DNA of 64,000 bases from the NCBI RefSeq assembly GCF_003601975.1, contig NZ_QZWZ01000004.1, positions 62,001 to 126,000 of the forward strand, in the 5' to 3' direction. This document shows, one piece after another, positions 49,092-57,978 of this stretch. The notes beneath the pieces were generated by a model that saw nothing but the letters and a program-made list of their open reading frames with translations, searched no databases and was not told where the DNA came from. The position numbers and the translations under genes were made by a program. The DNA comes from Mesorhizobium waimense (GTDB lineage Bacteria > Pseudomonadota > Alphaproteobacteria > Rhizobiales > Rhizobiaceae). Positions within the stretch are counted from its first letter, which is position 1. The number at the start of each line of letters is the position of its first letter.

Positions 49092-50545
49092 TCGTACTGC
49101 TCCCGGTATTTGCGCACGATGTACAGCGCGACGATGTTCATCACCAGCGTCAGCGCAAACAGCGTGAGGCCGAGCGCGAAGGCGACCAGCGTCTGCGGCG
49201 AATTGAACTCGAGGTCGCCGGTGAGCTGGTTGACGATCTTGACGGTGATGGTGGTCATCGCTTCAAACGGGTTGACGGTGAGGTTGGCGGCCACGCCGGC
49301 CGCCAGCACGACGATCATGGTCTCGCCGATGGCGCGCGAAGCGGTCAGCAGGATGGCGCCGACGATGCCTGGGAGTGCCGCCGGCAGGATCACCCGCTTG
49401 ATCGTTTCGGAGCGTGTTGCCCCGAGGCCGAGTGAGCCGTCGCGCATGGCGCGCGGCACCGCGGTGATGATGTCGTCGGACAGCGAGGACACGACAGGGA
49501 TCAGCATGATGCCCATGACCAGGCCGGCGGTGAAAATGCTCTGGCCCTGGATGAAGGGCGAGCCGCCGGTCAGCGCCGCCGAGAGATCGCGCAGGAACGG
49601 CCCGAGCGTAACGACGGCGAAGATGCCGTAGACGATGGTGGGGATGCCGGCGAGCAGCTCAAGCGCCGGCTTGACCACCCCGCGCACCTTGGGCGACGCA
49701 TATTCGGCCATGTAGACCGCCGACATCAGCCCGACAGGCACCGCAACCAGAAGGGCGACGGCGGCGATGTAGAGCGTGCCAGCAAGAAGTGGGATCAGGC
49801 CGAACTGGCCTTGGCTGCCGCCCGAACCGGCATCGGCGAAACGCGGATCCCACACAGTGCCGAAGAAGAAGCTCATCGGCGATACGCTTTCAAAGAAGGT
49901 GATCGTCTGGAACAGCATCGACAGCACGATGCCGATGGTGGTCAGGATGGCGATGGTCGAGGCGGCGAGCAGCCCCCACAGCATCAGCCTCTCGACATTG
50001 TTCCTGGCGCGCGCGCGCGGCGCGATCTGCCTGAGCGCATAAAAGGCGCCGGCGATTGCCAGAGCAAGGGTGATGACCGCGCCGAACAGGCCGAGCCTGT
50101 CCTGGACCTTGTTCGCCTCGACGGCGATCGGGATCATGTAGTCCTGCGTGTCGGTCGCCAGCGCCACACCCTTGGCGGCGAGCAGCGGCTGCAGTTCGGC
50201 AAAGCTGGCGGGCAACGTGTTGGCATCGAGCCGGCGAATGCCTTTGGCAAGGCTCTTCACAAGGCTGACATCAAGCGCCTCGCTGGCGACCTTGCTGTCA
50301 GCGGTGCGCTCGGGCAGGGCGGCATGAATGTGCCGGTCGAGATAGACGGAAGAGCCAATGGTCCAGACGGCAAGCAGCAGAAGGGCGGGCAGGACGGCGA
50401 GCAGGAAAGCCCACCAGCCGTGATAGTGGGCGCGTGAATGTGGCTTCACCGTGCCGTTTTCGTGCGCTGCGGCACGCTGCCGGCCGATCAGGAACGCAAC
50501 CACGCCTATGGCGACGACGATGGCGAGTACGAGCAAGGACGACAT
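49088..50545 (-). CDS. pstC: Phosphate ABC transporter permease PstC (long form)
   Basis: The protein has 485 residues, with an N-terminal extension of about 150 residues that contains two or three additional helices (about 1-22, 45-67 and 150-172). The permease core follows, with LGLGATRSETIKRVILPAALPGIVGAILL as the ATPase-contact loop. It pairs with PstA. A 12-bp hairpin separates it from pstS. Confidence 0.94.
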   Translation of the reverse strand: MSSLLVLAIVVAIGVVAFLIGRQRAAAHENGTVKPHSRAHYHGWWAFLLAVLPALLLLAVWTIGSSVYLDRHIHAALPERTADSKVASEALDVSLVKSLAKGIRRLDANTLPASFAELQPLLAAKGVALATDTQDYMIPIAVEANKVQDRLGLFGAVITLALAIAGAFYALRQIAPRARARNNVERLMLWGLLAASTIAILTTIGIVLSMLFQTITFFESVSPMSFFFGTVWDPRFADAGSGGSQGQFGLIPLLAGTLYIAAVALLVAVPVGLMSAVYMAEYASPKVRGVVKPALELLAGIPTIVYGIFAVVTLGPFLRDLSAALTGGSPFIQGQSIFTAGLVMGIMLIPVVSSLSDDIITAVPRAMRDGSLGLGATRSETIKRVILPAALPGIVGAILLTASRAIGETMIVVLAAGVAANLTVNPFEAMTTITVKIVNQLTGDLEFNSPQTLVAFALGLTLFALTLVMNIVALYIVRKYREQYE

Positions 50546-50604
50546 GGACCCACCCCCGGGGAAACTTCAGACCAGTCGCCGGCGCCAATGCGGCAGGCGA
50601 TAAG

Positions 50605-50635
50605 ACCAGGGCGCGGACTTGGCCCGCGCCCTGGT
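50605..50635 (-). terminator. Hairpin between pstS and pstC (attenuator or 3' stabiliser)
   Basis: A perfect 12-bp stem (50605-50616 with 50624-50635) and a 7-base loop lie 13 bp after the pstS stop, followed on the minus strand by CTTATC. It probably sets pstS mRNA above the level of the rest of the operon. Confidence 0.65.
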
Positions 50636-50647
50636 TTGGAAGATTGA

Positions 50648-51676
50648 CTACATCGACTTTCCGGCGGCAAAAGCGTCGCGCTGGGCCTGACGCTCGGCTT
50701 CCGGAGCAGCCACGAGGCCATATTCGGCGAGCGGGCTTTCCGGGCCGACCATCTGGTCGTCGAGGAAGAATTCAACATATTCCTTCAGGCCCGGAACGAC
50801 GCCGAGATGCGCCTTCTTGACGTAGAAGAACAGCGGGCGCGAAACCGGATACTTGCCGCTGGCGATGGTCTCGGTCGAAGGCGTGATGTCGTCCACGGTG
50901 GCGACCTTCAGCTTGTCGGCATTGTTCTCGTAGAAGGAGAGGCCGAACACGCCGACGCCGGTCTTGTTCGAGTCGATGCGGGCCAATGTCTCGGTATAGT
51001 CGCCATCGATGTCGACAGCCTTGCCGTCCTTGCGAACCGCGATGCAGGCCTTGCCGATTTCCTTGTCGTCGGCAACGCCGGCGGCCTTGATGGCGGCCTT
51101 GTCGCAGCCTGCGTCGAGAACCTTGGTCTCGAACACTTCACGGGTGCCGTGTTTTTCGCCGGGAATGTAGGCGGCGATATCCCAGTCGGGCAGCTTCGGA
51201 TTGACCTGGTTCCACTTGGTGTTCGGATTGTCGACGAGTTTGCCGTCGACGACCAGCTTGGCGGCGAGCGCCTTGTAGATGTCAGCGGGAACCAGCGCCC
51301 AGTCCGGACCCTTGATGTCGGTGGCGAAGACGATGCCGTCATAGCCGATGCGGACTTCCTGGATTTCCTTCACGCCGGCGTCGACGCAGGACTGGATTTC
51401 GTCCTTCTTGATCGGGCGCGAGGAGTTGGCGATGTCGATGGTGTCTTCGCCAACGCCCTTGCAGAATTCCTTGATGCCGGCGCCGCTGCCGCCGGACTCG
51501 ACCACAGGGGTCTTGAAGTTGGTGAAGGTTTCGCCGAACTGCTCGGCGACGATCTTGGCATAGGGTAGCACGGTCGACGACCCGGCGACCTGGATCTGGT
51601 CGCGCGCGGCGGCGAAGCCGGACGACGCGGCGAGCGCAAGCGCTGCGGCCGACGCCGTGAGGAGAAATTTCTTCAT
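50648..51676 (-). CDS. pstS: Phosphate-binding periplasmic protein PstS
   Basis: The protein has 342 residues. A signal peptide (about 1-24, ending GFAAA) precedes IQVAGSSTVLPYAKIVAEQFGE, the start of the phosphate-binding fold. GSGAGIKEFCKG and IANSSRPIKKDE contribute to the ligand site. The sequence is of the PstS type common in alphaproteobacteria. A Pho box at 51755-51783 precedes it, so it is the first gene of the phosphate-starvation operon. Confidence 0.94.
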   Translation of the reverse strand: MKKFLLTASAAALALAASSGFAAARDQIQVAGSSTVLPYAKIVAEQFGETFTNFKTPVVESGGSGAGIKEFCKGVGEDTIDIANSSRPIKKDEIQSCVDAGVKEIQEVRIGYDGIVFATDIKGPDWALVPADIYKALAAKLVVDGKLVDNPNTKWNQVNPKLPDWDIAAYIPGEKHGTREVFETKVLDAGCDKAAIKAAGVADDKEIGKACIAVRKDGKAVDIDGDYTETLARIDSNKTGVGVFGLSFYENNADKLKVATVDDITPSTETIASGKYPVSRPLFFYVKKAHLGVVPGLKEYVEFFLDDQMVGPESPLAEYGLVAAPEAERQAQRDAFAAGKSM

Positions 51677-51754
51677 GTGGCCTGCTCCTGTTCGGAAGAT
51701 GGTCTCTCGGCAACCCTTGTCCTAGGCGCCCGGTGAGGCCAATAGCTCCCGATT

Positions 51755-51783
51755 ATTACAGTCGCATGACAGTTTGATGTCAG
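51755..51783 (-). promoter_or_regulatory. Pho box (three 7-bp PhoB half-sites)
   Basis: On the minus strand CTGACAT-CAAA-CTGTCAT-GCGA-CTGTAAT. Three CTGNMAT-like repeats at an exact 11-bp period match the PhoB consensus CTGTCAT. It ends 78 bp before the pstS start. Confidence 0.88.
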
Positions 51784-52102
51784 CCCGGTAACGTCTGACA
51801 GCCATGTCGGAAACCGCCGGCTGCCAGCCTTGGCGGCGTATCGGAGGTTTGCCGCGGGAATCAGGGACTTGCGGGATTTTCTAGCCTCGTCTGCCCTCGG
51901 CGGCACGAGCCGCGCCGCCGAGAAAAGAAAAGCCGGACGGAAACGCGTTGCCCGTGGCCAGAGCGTGTCATGGCCGAGCCATCGCCGAAAACAGGTCCGT
52001 TGGGGTAGATTCGACGCTGTTCTAGTCGGCGGTCGCTGCTCCCGCCCGTAACCGAGGGAGCCAAATTCGATGCACCCATTGTCACGGCTGGTCGCCGATT
52101 TT

Positions 52103-52126
52103 GGTATGGCGCGATCGCACCATACC
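52103..52126. repeat. 24-bp near-perfect palindrome
   Basis: GGTATGGCGCGA and TCGCACCATACC are inverted copies with one mismatched pair. It lies about 100 bp after the end of the hybrid kinase gene on the minus strand. It could be an operator or a transcript-end hairpin; no T-run follows. Confidence 0.5.
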
Positions 52127-52225
52127 TTTGGGTCACCCGGCGATTTCCGGGGCGCCGCGAGCAAATCGCGTGCGACGGCGACCGCCCTTGCAGGGACGGT
52201 GCACCGACGCACGCCGCGATAAATC

Positions 52226-55200
52226 CTATCCGGCGTTGCGCTGAGCCTGGCTATCCGCCCCGATCCAGCGTTCGAGCTTCTCGAGCAGGGCCCTGGGACT
52301 GATCGGCTTGGGCAGATAGTCGTCCATGCCGGCCTCCAAGCAGCGCTCGCGGTCGCCCTTGAGCGCATGCGCCGTGACGCCGACGATCGGCACATGCGTG
52401 CCCGTCTCTTCCTCGAGCCGGCGAATGGCGGCTGTCGCCTCCAGCCCGTTCATCTCCGGCATCGACACGTCCATCAGGATCATGCGCGGATTGAGCCTGC
52501 CGAAGGCGTCGAGCGCCTTGCGGCCATTGCCGACGATTTCGAAACCGTAGCCGGTCTCGCCGAGGATCTGGGTGAACACCATCTGGTTGACCTCATTGTC
52601 CTCCGCGACCAGAATGTCGAGCCCGCGCTCGCCCGTGGCCCGGACGCGCGCCCGAACCGGTGGCGGTTGCAGCTGGGCTCGCACCGAGGCCGCCGAGGAC
52701 GGCTGCACCGGCGACGGCGCCTGAGCGCCCCCGCCGCTCGCCAAGGGCAGCACGCGGCTGGCCTGCGCACTGTGGTGGTGACGCTGGATGGTGGCGACCA
52801 GCGCCTCCAGGAGCACCGAGGAGCGCGCCGGCTTGATCAATTGGGCATCTATGCCGAGGTCGCGGTAGCTGGTGTTGGCTAGCGACTGGTCGACGGAGGT
52901 CAGCATGATGATCGGCGTATGGGCGAGACCGGCGGTGTTGCGTACGATCCGCGCCATCTCGGCACCGCTCATGTTGGGCATCTGGTAGTCGAGCACGACG
53001 CAGTCGACCGGAACGCCATAGGCGGCGGCCGCGATCAGCACCTTCAGCCCTTCGGCGCCGCTTTCGGCCGCGCAGGAATCGAAGGTCCAAGAGGCCATCT
53101 GCTCGCTCAGGATCGACCTGTTGACGGCATTGTCGTCGACGATCAGTACCCGTGCGCCGGTTACGTCCACCGGCATGATCCGTTGCCCGCTTTGCTGCTC
53201 TGCCCTGGGCAGCGTCACCGTGAACCAGAAGGTCGAGCCTTTGCCTTCGGCACTCTCCACGCCGATCTCGCCTTCCATCAGCTCGACCAGCCGCGACGTG
53301 ATGGCGAGGCCGAGCCCGGTGCCTTCATGCCGCCTGGTCGACGAGGTGTCGACCTGATTGAATTTCTCGAAGACGGCTTTCAGCTTCTCCTCGGGGATGC
53401 CGATGCCGGTATCGGTGACCGAGATGGTGAGTTTCGTTCCCGCGGGAACCCGGACACCTGTGACATCGACCAGCACATGGCCTTCGTCGGTGAACTTCAC
53501 CGCATTGCCGAGCAGGTTGGTGACGATCTGCCTTATGCGCCCGACATCGCCGACGAACTGGCTTTCGAGGCCGGGCTGGACGCGCACGATCAGCTCGAGA
53601 TCCTTCTCCTTGGCGCGTGTCGACACCAGCGTCGCCACGTCCTCGATGGCCTCGGCCAGGTTGAAGGGCGCCGGATCGAGCACAAGCTGGCCGGCATCGA
53701 TCTTGGAGAAGTCCAGGATGTCGTTGATGATGGTCAAAAGCGCGTTGCCCGACTTGACGATGATGTCGGTAAACGTCTTCTGCTTGGGGTCGAGGTCGGA
53801 CTTGGCGAGCAACTCCGCCATGCCGAGCACGCCATTCATCGGCGTGCGGATCTCGTGGCTCATATTGGCCAGGAATTCCGACTTGGCGCGATCGGCAAGC
53901 ACCGCGCGCTGCCGCGCCTCGCTGAGTTCAGCCTCGCGCTGCTTCAGCTCGGTGATGTCGGTGGTCGAGCCGATCAGATAGAGCGAGCCATCGGACGCGA
54001 TCATCGCGCCCTTGCGGGCGAACTGGTGCCGCACCCCGCCATCGGCAAGCGTCACCGCCTCCTCGACCTCCTGCGTTTCGCCCGTGCGCAGGACGGCAAG
54101 ATCGCCATTGACGAAGGCTTCGCCGTCCTTCCCGAATATCTCGATGTCGGTCTTGCCGATCGCGTCTTCCCTGCTGAGACCGGTGAGATCGCACCAACCC
54201 TTGTTGACGTAGAACTGCCTGAGGTCGGAGCGCTTGGCGTAGATCGACACCGGCACATTATCGATCAGGCTGCGGAACACCTCGTTCTCGCGCATGCTCT
54301 CTTCCAGCACCCGCTCGCGCGCCTTGACGTCGGTGATGTCGGTACTGGAACCGACCAGATGCACCGACCCGTCGAGCGCCACCAGCCGACTCTTGCGCGT
54401 CATCAATTGCCGCAGGGTGCCATCGCGATGGGTAACCGGCTCCTCGACCTCCAATACCTTGCCGGTGACCACCACCTCGGTATCGTCGTGGCTGTAGCTG
54501 TCGGCGTCCGCGGTGCCGAACAGCTGGCGATCCGTTCGCCCGATGACGTCTTCCTTGACAAGGCCGGTCAGCGCGCACCATGCCTTGTTGACGAATTCGA
54601 TGCTGAGGTCCTGGGCCTTGATGAAGGCCGCCACCGGCAATTCGTCCATGACGTGCCGGAACAGGTCGATCTGGCGCATCGAGTCATGCAGCGCCTTCTC
54701 GCGGCGCTTGATGTCGGAAATGTCGACGCGCACCCCGATGAAGGTGCCGTCGTCGGTCCGCATGTCGTAGACCTGGTACCAGCGGCCGTCGGGGTTGAGG
54801 CGCTCGTAGGACGAGTTGGGCAGCCGGTAGCGCGCGAGGATGGCGTCCAGCCAGACGTCGAGATCGCCATCGTAGAGCCTGTCGATTTCGGCATCGCCGC
54901 TCAGCCGGAAATAGCCGGCCGAATGTCCAAGTTCCAGCGCCTCGCGGAAGCTGCGACCGGGCTGCCATGCCGGCTTCAGCGCCGGCAGCGTGTCCTGCAG
55001 CTTGCGGTTGGCGAAGACGAAATTGTCGTCGCGGTCGTAAATGATGACGGCGGCCGGCAGCGATTCCAGCACGGTGGCAAGGTTCTTGCGGGCCTCCTCT
55101 GCTTCCGTCTCGCGCCGCTTGATCACCGCCTCGGCCAGCCGCGATTTCTCCAGCGCGTCCGCAAGCTCGGCCTCGCGATCCTTCATCTCGGTGACGTCGA

Positions 55201-56473
55201 CATAGGAGATCAGCCGCTTGCCCCCGGCAAGCGGCGCCAGCGATGCGATCAACGTACGGCCGTCATTGCGCGGCAATTGCCTGGAGCCCACCACGCCGGC
55301 CATGATTTCGGCCTCGCGCTCCACGATGTGGCCCTGCCATACCGCGTCGTCGGTGCCGTAGGGGTCCGTGTCGCGGCTGGCCTGCATCAGCTCGCGGAAA
55401 CCGCAGCCGATCCCGGCGCGCTTGGGATCGATTTCCCAGAAATCATAGAAGGCCCGGTTGATCACCTCAGCGCGCATGTCCGCATCGAGGACAAGGACGC
55501 CGATCGGCATCTGATCGACCATCGTGCGAAGGTTGGCGAAGGTCTCGGTGATCTTGGCGTTGGCGCTCTCGATCTCGGCGTCGCGACGCTTGACCTCGGT
55601 GACGTCGTAGTAAGTCAACAGCCGCCTGCCGCCTGACAGGGCGGTGACCGAGAACATCATCGTCCTGCCATTGGCATGGGGAAATTCGCGCGGCGCAACG
55701 GAGCCGGCGCGAATCTCCTCGATGCGGGTGGCGAGGTAGCGCTGCCATTGCTGTTCGTCGATGTCGCCATAGATGCCGTTGCGGCGGTTGAGTTCCATCA
55801 ACAGGCTGAACGGAGCGCCAACGGTCACGGCGCCGTCCGGAATCCTGGACAGGTCGCGATAGGCCTTGTTGACGATCAGCGTGTCGAGCCGGGCATCCAG
55901 AAGCACGACGCCCATGTGCATGGCATCCATCGTCCGCTCGAGATCGGCGAGATGCTGTTCGCTGCCCTCATCGCTGGGCAGCTCGTTCTGCTCGAGTTCC
56001 TCGAAGGCACCGGCCAGTGCCGTCACGTTGCGGCCGATGCCGTGATAGCCGGCAAATTTCCCCTCGCCGTCGAAGCGTGGCAGGCCGGTGATCGAAACCC
56101 AGCGGCAATCGCTGCGGCCGCCCTTCAGCTCATAGACGAAGTCGCGAAACGGCCGGTGCGCCTGCAGGTCCTCTAGATGTGCGGCCGCGCTATGGCTGCC
56201 CTTCAACACCTGCTTGAGGAAGTCGAAGCGAAAACGACCGAGAACGCTGGCGGGCTCGATGCCGGTGGCCGCCTGATAGTTGTCCGAAAGCCGGGAAAAC
56301 CGCAGCTCGGCATCGGTTTCCCAGGTCCAGTCCGCAGCCACGTCGAGCAACTCGCGAATCGCCTCGGGCAAAGCCGCCTGTCCGGCAGGCGCAGACGCGC
56401 CGTCGCCATGCGCAACTGCCTTGCGCGAACCGCGCTTGCCAGCCGTCCCGACCGTTTCGTCCACTTCCGCCAT
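52226..56473 (-). CDS. Six-PAS hybrid sensor histidine kinase with two receivers
   Basis: The protein has 1415 residues. After a short polar start come six PAS-type sensors (roughly 35-160, 178-290, 308-425, 455-590, 598-720 and 725-845). HisKA follows with His873 in NMSHEIRTPMNGVLGMAELL, then the ATPase domain (NLLGNAVKFTDEG, DTGIGIPEEK, GTGLGLAITSRLVELMEG), receiver 1 (VLIVDDNAVNRS, VVLDYQMPNMSG) and receiver 2 (ILVAEDNEVNQ, ILMDVSMPEMNG, LPKPIS). No membrane helix is seen. PAS 2 and 3, and PAS 5 and 6, look like tandem duplicates. With no adjacent output gene it is an orphan kinase; it stands upstream of the pst operon in the same direction but has its own 549-bp separation. Confidence 0.93.
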   Translation of the reverse strand: MAEVDETVGTAGKRGSRKAVAHGDGASAPAGQAALPEAIRELLDVAADWTWETDAELRFSRLSDNYQAATGIEPASVLGRFRFDFLKQVLKGSHSAAAHLEDLQAHRPFRDFVYELKGGRSDCRWVSITGLPRFDGEGKFAGYHGIGRNVTALAGAFEELEQNELPSDEGSEQHLADLERTMDAMHMGVVLLDARLDTLIVNKAYRDLSRIPDGAVTVGAPFSLLMELNRRNGIYGDIDEQQWQRYLATRIEEIRAGSVAPREFPHANGRTMMFSVTALSGGRRLLTYYDVTEVKRRDAEIESANAKITETFANLRTMVDQMPIGVLVLDADMRAEVINRAFYDFWEIDPKRAGIGCGFRELMQASRDTDPYGTDDAVWQGHIVEREAEIMAGVVGSRQLPRNDGRTLIASLAPLAGGKRLISYVDVTEMKDREAELADALEKSRLAEAVIKRRETEAEEARKNLATVLESLPAAVIIYDRDDNFVFANRKLQDTLPALKPAWQPGRSFREALELGHSAGYFRLSGDAEIDRLYDGDLDVWLDAILARYRLPNSSYERLNPDGRWYQVYDMRTDDGTFIGVRVDISDIKRREKALHDSMRQIDLFRHVMDELPVAAFIKAQDLSIEFVNKAWCALTGLVKEDVIGRTDRQLFGTADADSYSHDDTEVVVTGKVLEVEEPVTHRDGTLRQLMTRKSRLVALDGSVHLVGSSTDITDVKARERVLEESMRENEVFRSLIDNVPVSIYAKRSDLRQFYVNKGWCDLTGLSREDAIGKTDIEIFGKDGEAFVNGDLAVLRTGETQEVEEAVTLADGGVRHQFARKGAMIASDGSLYLIGSTTDITELKQREAELSEARQRAVLADRAKSEFLANMSHEIRTPMNGVLGMAELLAKSDLDPKQKTFTDIIVKSGNALLTIINDILDFSKIDAGQLVLDPAPFNLAEAIEDVATLVSTRAKEKDLELIVRVQPGLESQFVGDVGRIRQIVTNLLGNAVKFTDEGHVLVDVTGVRVPAGTKLTISVTDTGIGIPEEKLKAVFEKFNQVDTSSTRRHEGTGLGLAITSRLVELMEGEIGVESAEGKGSTFWFTVTLPRAEQQSGQRIMPVDVTGARVLIVDDNAVNRSILSEQMASWTFDSCAAESGAEGLKVLIAAAAYGVPVDCVVLDYQMPNMSGAEMARIVRNTAGLAHTPIIMLTSVDQSLANTSYRDLGIDAQLIKPARSSVLLEALVATIQRHHHSAQASRVLPLASGGGAQAPSPVQPSSAASVRAQLQPPPVRARVRATGERGLDILVAEDNEVNQMVFTQILGETGYGFEIVGNGRKALDAFGRLNPRMILMDVSMPEMNGLEATAAIRRLEEETGTHVPIVGVTAHALKGDRERCLEAGMDDYLPKPISPRALLEKLERWIGADSQAQRNAG

Positions 56474-56657
56474 GCCGCTCCCACCCCCAGGGCCGAACCC
56501 CCTTCGCGGCCCGTCGGCGGAATGTGCCCGAGAAGCATTAACGGACCGCTAACCATAACTATCGCGACCGGGGTTCCAGACCCGGCCCTGACTGCGGCAT
56601 TTGCATCGGTTGTCGGCCATGGCTGAGCCGCGTTATAAGTATATTGGGGTGTTGCTA

Positions 56658-57008
56658 ATGTTCGGACGGATCCTGCTTGTTTTCCTTTGCCCGGCGCTGC
56701 TTGCAGCGGGAGGGTGCGCGCGCAGCGGCGACGGCACGGTGGTCATCCCGAAGCCGCTCGACGTCAGGCGTATCTGGGACAAGCCTCCACCCCATGCGCA
56801 AACCAGCCAGTCGCAGGTGGGTGTCTTTCCGCCCGCACCACCGCAGGCGCCAGCACGCTCGGCGGCCCGCAGGCTCGCCCCGCCGCCCACCCGGGCAAGA
56901 CGGGTGACATCCGGTCCCCCGCCCCTCACGTCTTCCGACCCGGCCGCGGTGCTCGCCTGCAGGAATGTCAGCAAACCCGGCACGCGCTACCGCGTCGTCT
57001 GCGAATAG
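56658..57008 (+). CDS. Proline-rich putative lipoprotein
   Basis: The product has 116 residues from ATG 56658; in-frame ATG codons at 56601 and 56619 are alternatives. A hydrophobic signal (about 3-16) ends at the lipobox LAAGGC (Cys20). The remainder is rich in Pro, Ala and Arg and ends with the pair ACRNVSKPGTRYRVVCE, whose two Cys may be disulfide-bonded. No family is recognised. It is divergent from the six-PAS kinase gene. Confidence 0.6.
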   Translation: MFGRILLVFLCPALLAAGGCARSGDGTVVIPKPLDVRRIWDKPPPHAQTSQSQVGVFPPAPPQAPARSAARRLAPPPTRARRVTSGPPPLTSSDPAAVLACRNVSKPGTRYRVVCE

Positions 57009-57044
57009 TTTCGGCGAACGAGACTTGCTCGACAGTTTGACGGC

Positions 57045-57127
57045 GCCCTGAAGGATGCAACGGGTTTCCGTCCGGAGCTGCGCAAAACAAAGAGTTAGAG
57101 CGGGTCGACGATTCAAACGCCGAACCG
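57045..57127. repeat. Interspersed intergenic repeat, copy 2
   Basis: CCGTCCGGA-GCT-GCGCAAAACAAA followed by GAGCGGG repeats the order of copy 1 at 37714-37749. It ends at the stop of the minus-strand gene at 57129. Confidence 0.55.
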
Positions 57128-57128
57128 T

Positions 57129-57365
57129 TCAGAGCGACGCCGCGCCTTTCTTGGGTTCCTTGGCGCCAAGCTTCTCCAGCGCGATGCGAACCTGCCGCAA
57201 TTCGTCCTGCCAGCCGTCATCGTCGCCCATCGGTCCTTCCGATGCCGCACGCTGCAACCCGCGCGCCTCGGATTCGATGTCACGAAGCCTGGCGATCTTC
57301 TGTTCGGTGGTCAGGGACTGATCCTCGACAATCTCCTGCACCTTCATTTCCCTGAATGTGACCAT
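57129..57365 (-). CDS. Small coiled-coil hypothetical protein under EcfG control
   Basis: The product has 78 residues from ATG 57365; upstream continuation to 57614 is low-complexity shadow sequence. It is helical and highly charged (VQEIVEDQSLTTEQKIARLRDIESEARGLQRAASEG, then DDDGWQDELRQVRIALEKLG), with no signal or membrane helix. An exact EcfG-type promoter ends 29 bp upstream of the ATG, so it is a probable GSR member outside the main island. No known function. Confidence 0.8.
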   Translation of the reverse strand: MVTFREMKVQEIVEDQSLTTEQKIARLRDIESEARGLQRAASEGPMGDDDGWQDELRQVRIALEKLGAKEPKKGAASL

Positions 57366-57394
57366 GGCGATGGCTCCGGTTGGTCGTCTGCCAC

Positions 57395-57419
57395 AACGCG
57401 ACAGCCGGCAAGCCGTTCC
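57395..57419 (-). promoter_or_regulatory. EcfG-type promoter for the 78-aa gene
   Basis: On the minus strand GGAAC (57419-57415), 16 bases, CGTT (57398-57395). Exact match. Confidence 0.78.
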
Positions 57420-57656
57420 GGCCGGGAGCCATTCGCCTGGATCGAGGGCGACGGCCGGCCAGCCATCCGCCGAAAAGTCATCCGCTGGGAAGAAGGCCGG
57501 TCCGACCACCCGCACCGGCCGCGCGCCGGCCGGCTTCTCGACCGCACCAACTACAGTTTCATTGCAAGATTGAGAGAGGCGAAAGACGATGCCGGCGCCG
57601 CGGCGCGCCGGCACGATCGACCGTGACCAATTTCACGGTGGTCGGCCGCTGCCTGT

Positions 57657-57682
57657 GAAACCTTTGTCAGACGTCTCGCGTT
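57657..57682 (+). promoter_or_regulatory. Possible weak EcfG-type promoter for the 72-aa gene
   Basis: GAAAC (57657-57661), 17 bases, CGTT (57679-57682), 22 bp before ATG 57705. The -35 element has one mismatch, so this is only a candidate. Confidence 0.35.
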
Positions 57683-57704
57683 GTAGGTAAAAAGGAGGGC
57701 AAAG

Positions 57705-57923
57705 ATGTCTATTCACTTCACCGTCTCGGGGCTGACAAGGAACCTGATCCACTCGCTTGGACTGGATCATGAGTGGTGGCGGCCGAGAGCGCTGACCCCG
57801 GAGCAGAAACTGTTGGTGGAATGCTACCTGGCGGGCCAGATTCCGGAATCGGCCTGGAACGATTACGTGTTCGAGATGCCCGAGTTGGAACGGCACGTCA
57901 ACGCCCGGCGCGGACATCACTGA
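57705..57923 (+). CDS. Small hypothetical protein (72 aa)
   Basis: The product has 72 residues from ATG 57705, preceded by AAAGGAGGGC, a strong ribosome binding site. It is soluble, with several Trp residues (DHEWWRPRALTPEQKLLVECYLAGQIPESAWNDY). Neither a signal nor a known motif is visible. The strong translation signal supports a real gene. A near-match to the EcfG promoter lies upstream. Confidence 0.75.
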   Translation: MSIHFTVSGLTRNLIHSLGLDHEWWRPRALTPEQKLLVECYLAGQIPESAWNDYVFEMPELERHVNARRGHH

Positions 57924-57978
57924 GCTCCTGCATGGGCAGGTCCCGAAGCAAGCGCCGTCTGCGCCAGCAGGCGTCGGG

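Larger units (their letters stand above)
51677..52225. other. 549-bp intergenic region upstream of pstS
   Basis: No credible gene is seen. The region holds the Pho box near pstS, a GC-rich hairpin (9-bp arms 51896-51904 and 51914-51922) and a 24-bp palindrome at 52103-52126, closer to the end of the hybrid kinase gene. The short open frames here have no ribosome binding sites or recognisable content. Confidence 0.5.
57366..57704. other. 339-bp intergenic region between divergent small genes
   Basis: It holds the EcfG promoter of the 78-aa gene (57395-57419) and a near-match to the EcfG pattern (57657-57682) in front of the 72-aa gene. No other gene is seen. Confidence 0.5.

Noticed and set aside
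51896-51922. Terminator between the hybrid kinase and pstS genes
   Set aside because: The hairpin is strong, but T residues precede rather than follow it on the minus strand, and on the plus strand it is followed by A.
52226-56473. The six-PAS kinase as PhoR for the adjacent pho operon
   Set aside because: PhoR is a short membrane-anchored kinase with one PAS; this protein is cytoplasmic with two receivers and is separated by 549 bp.
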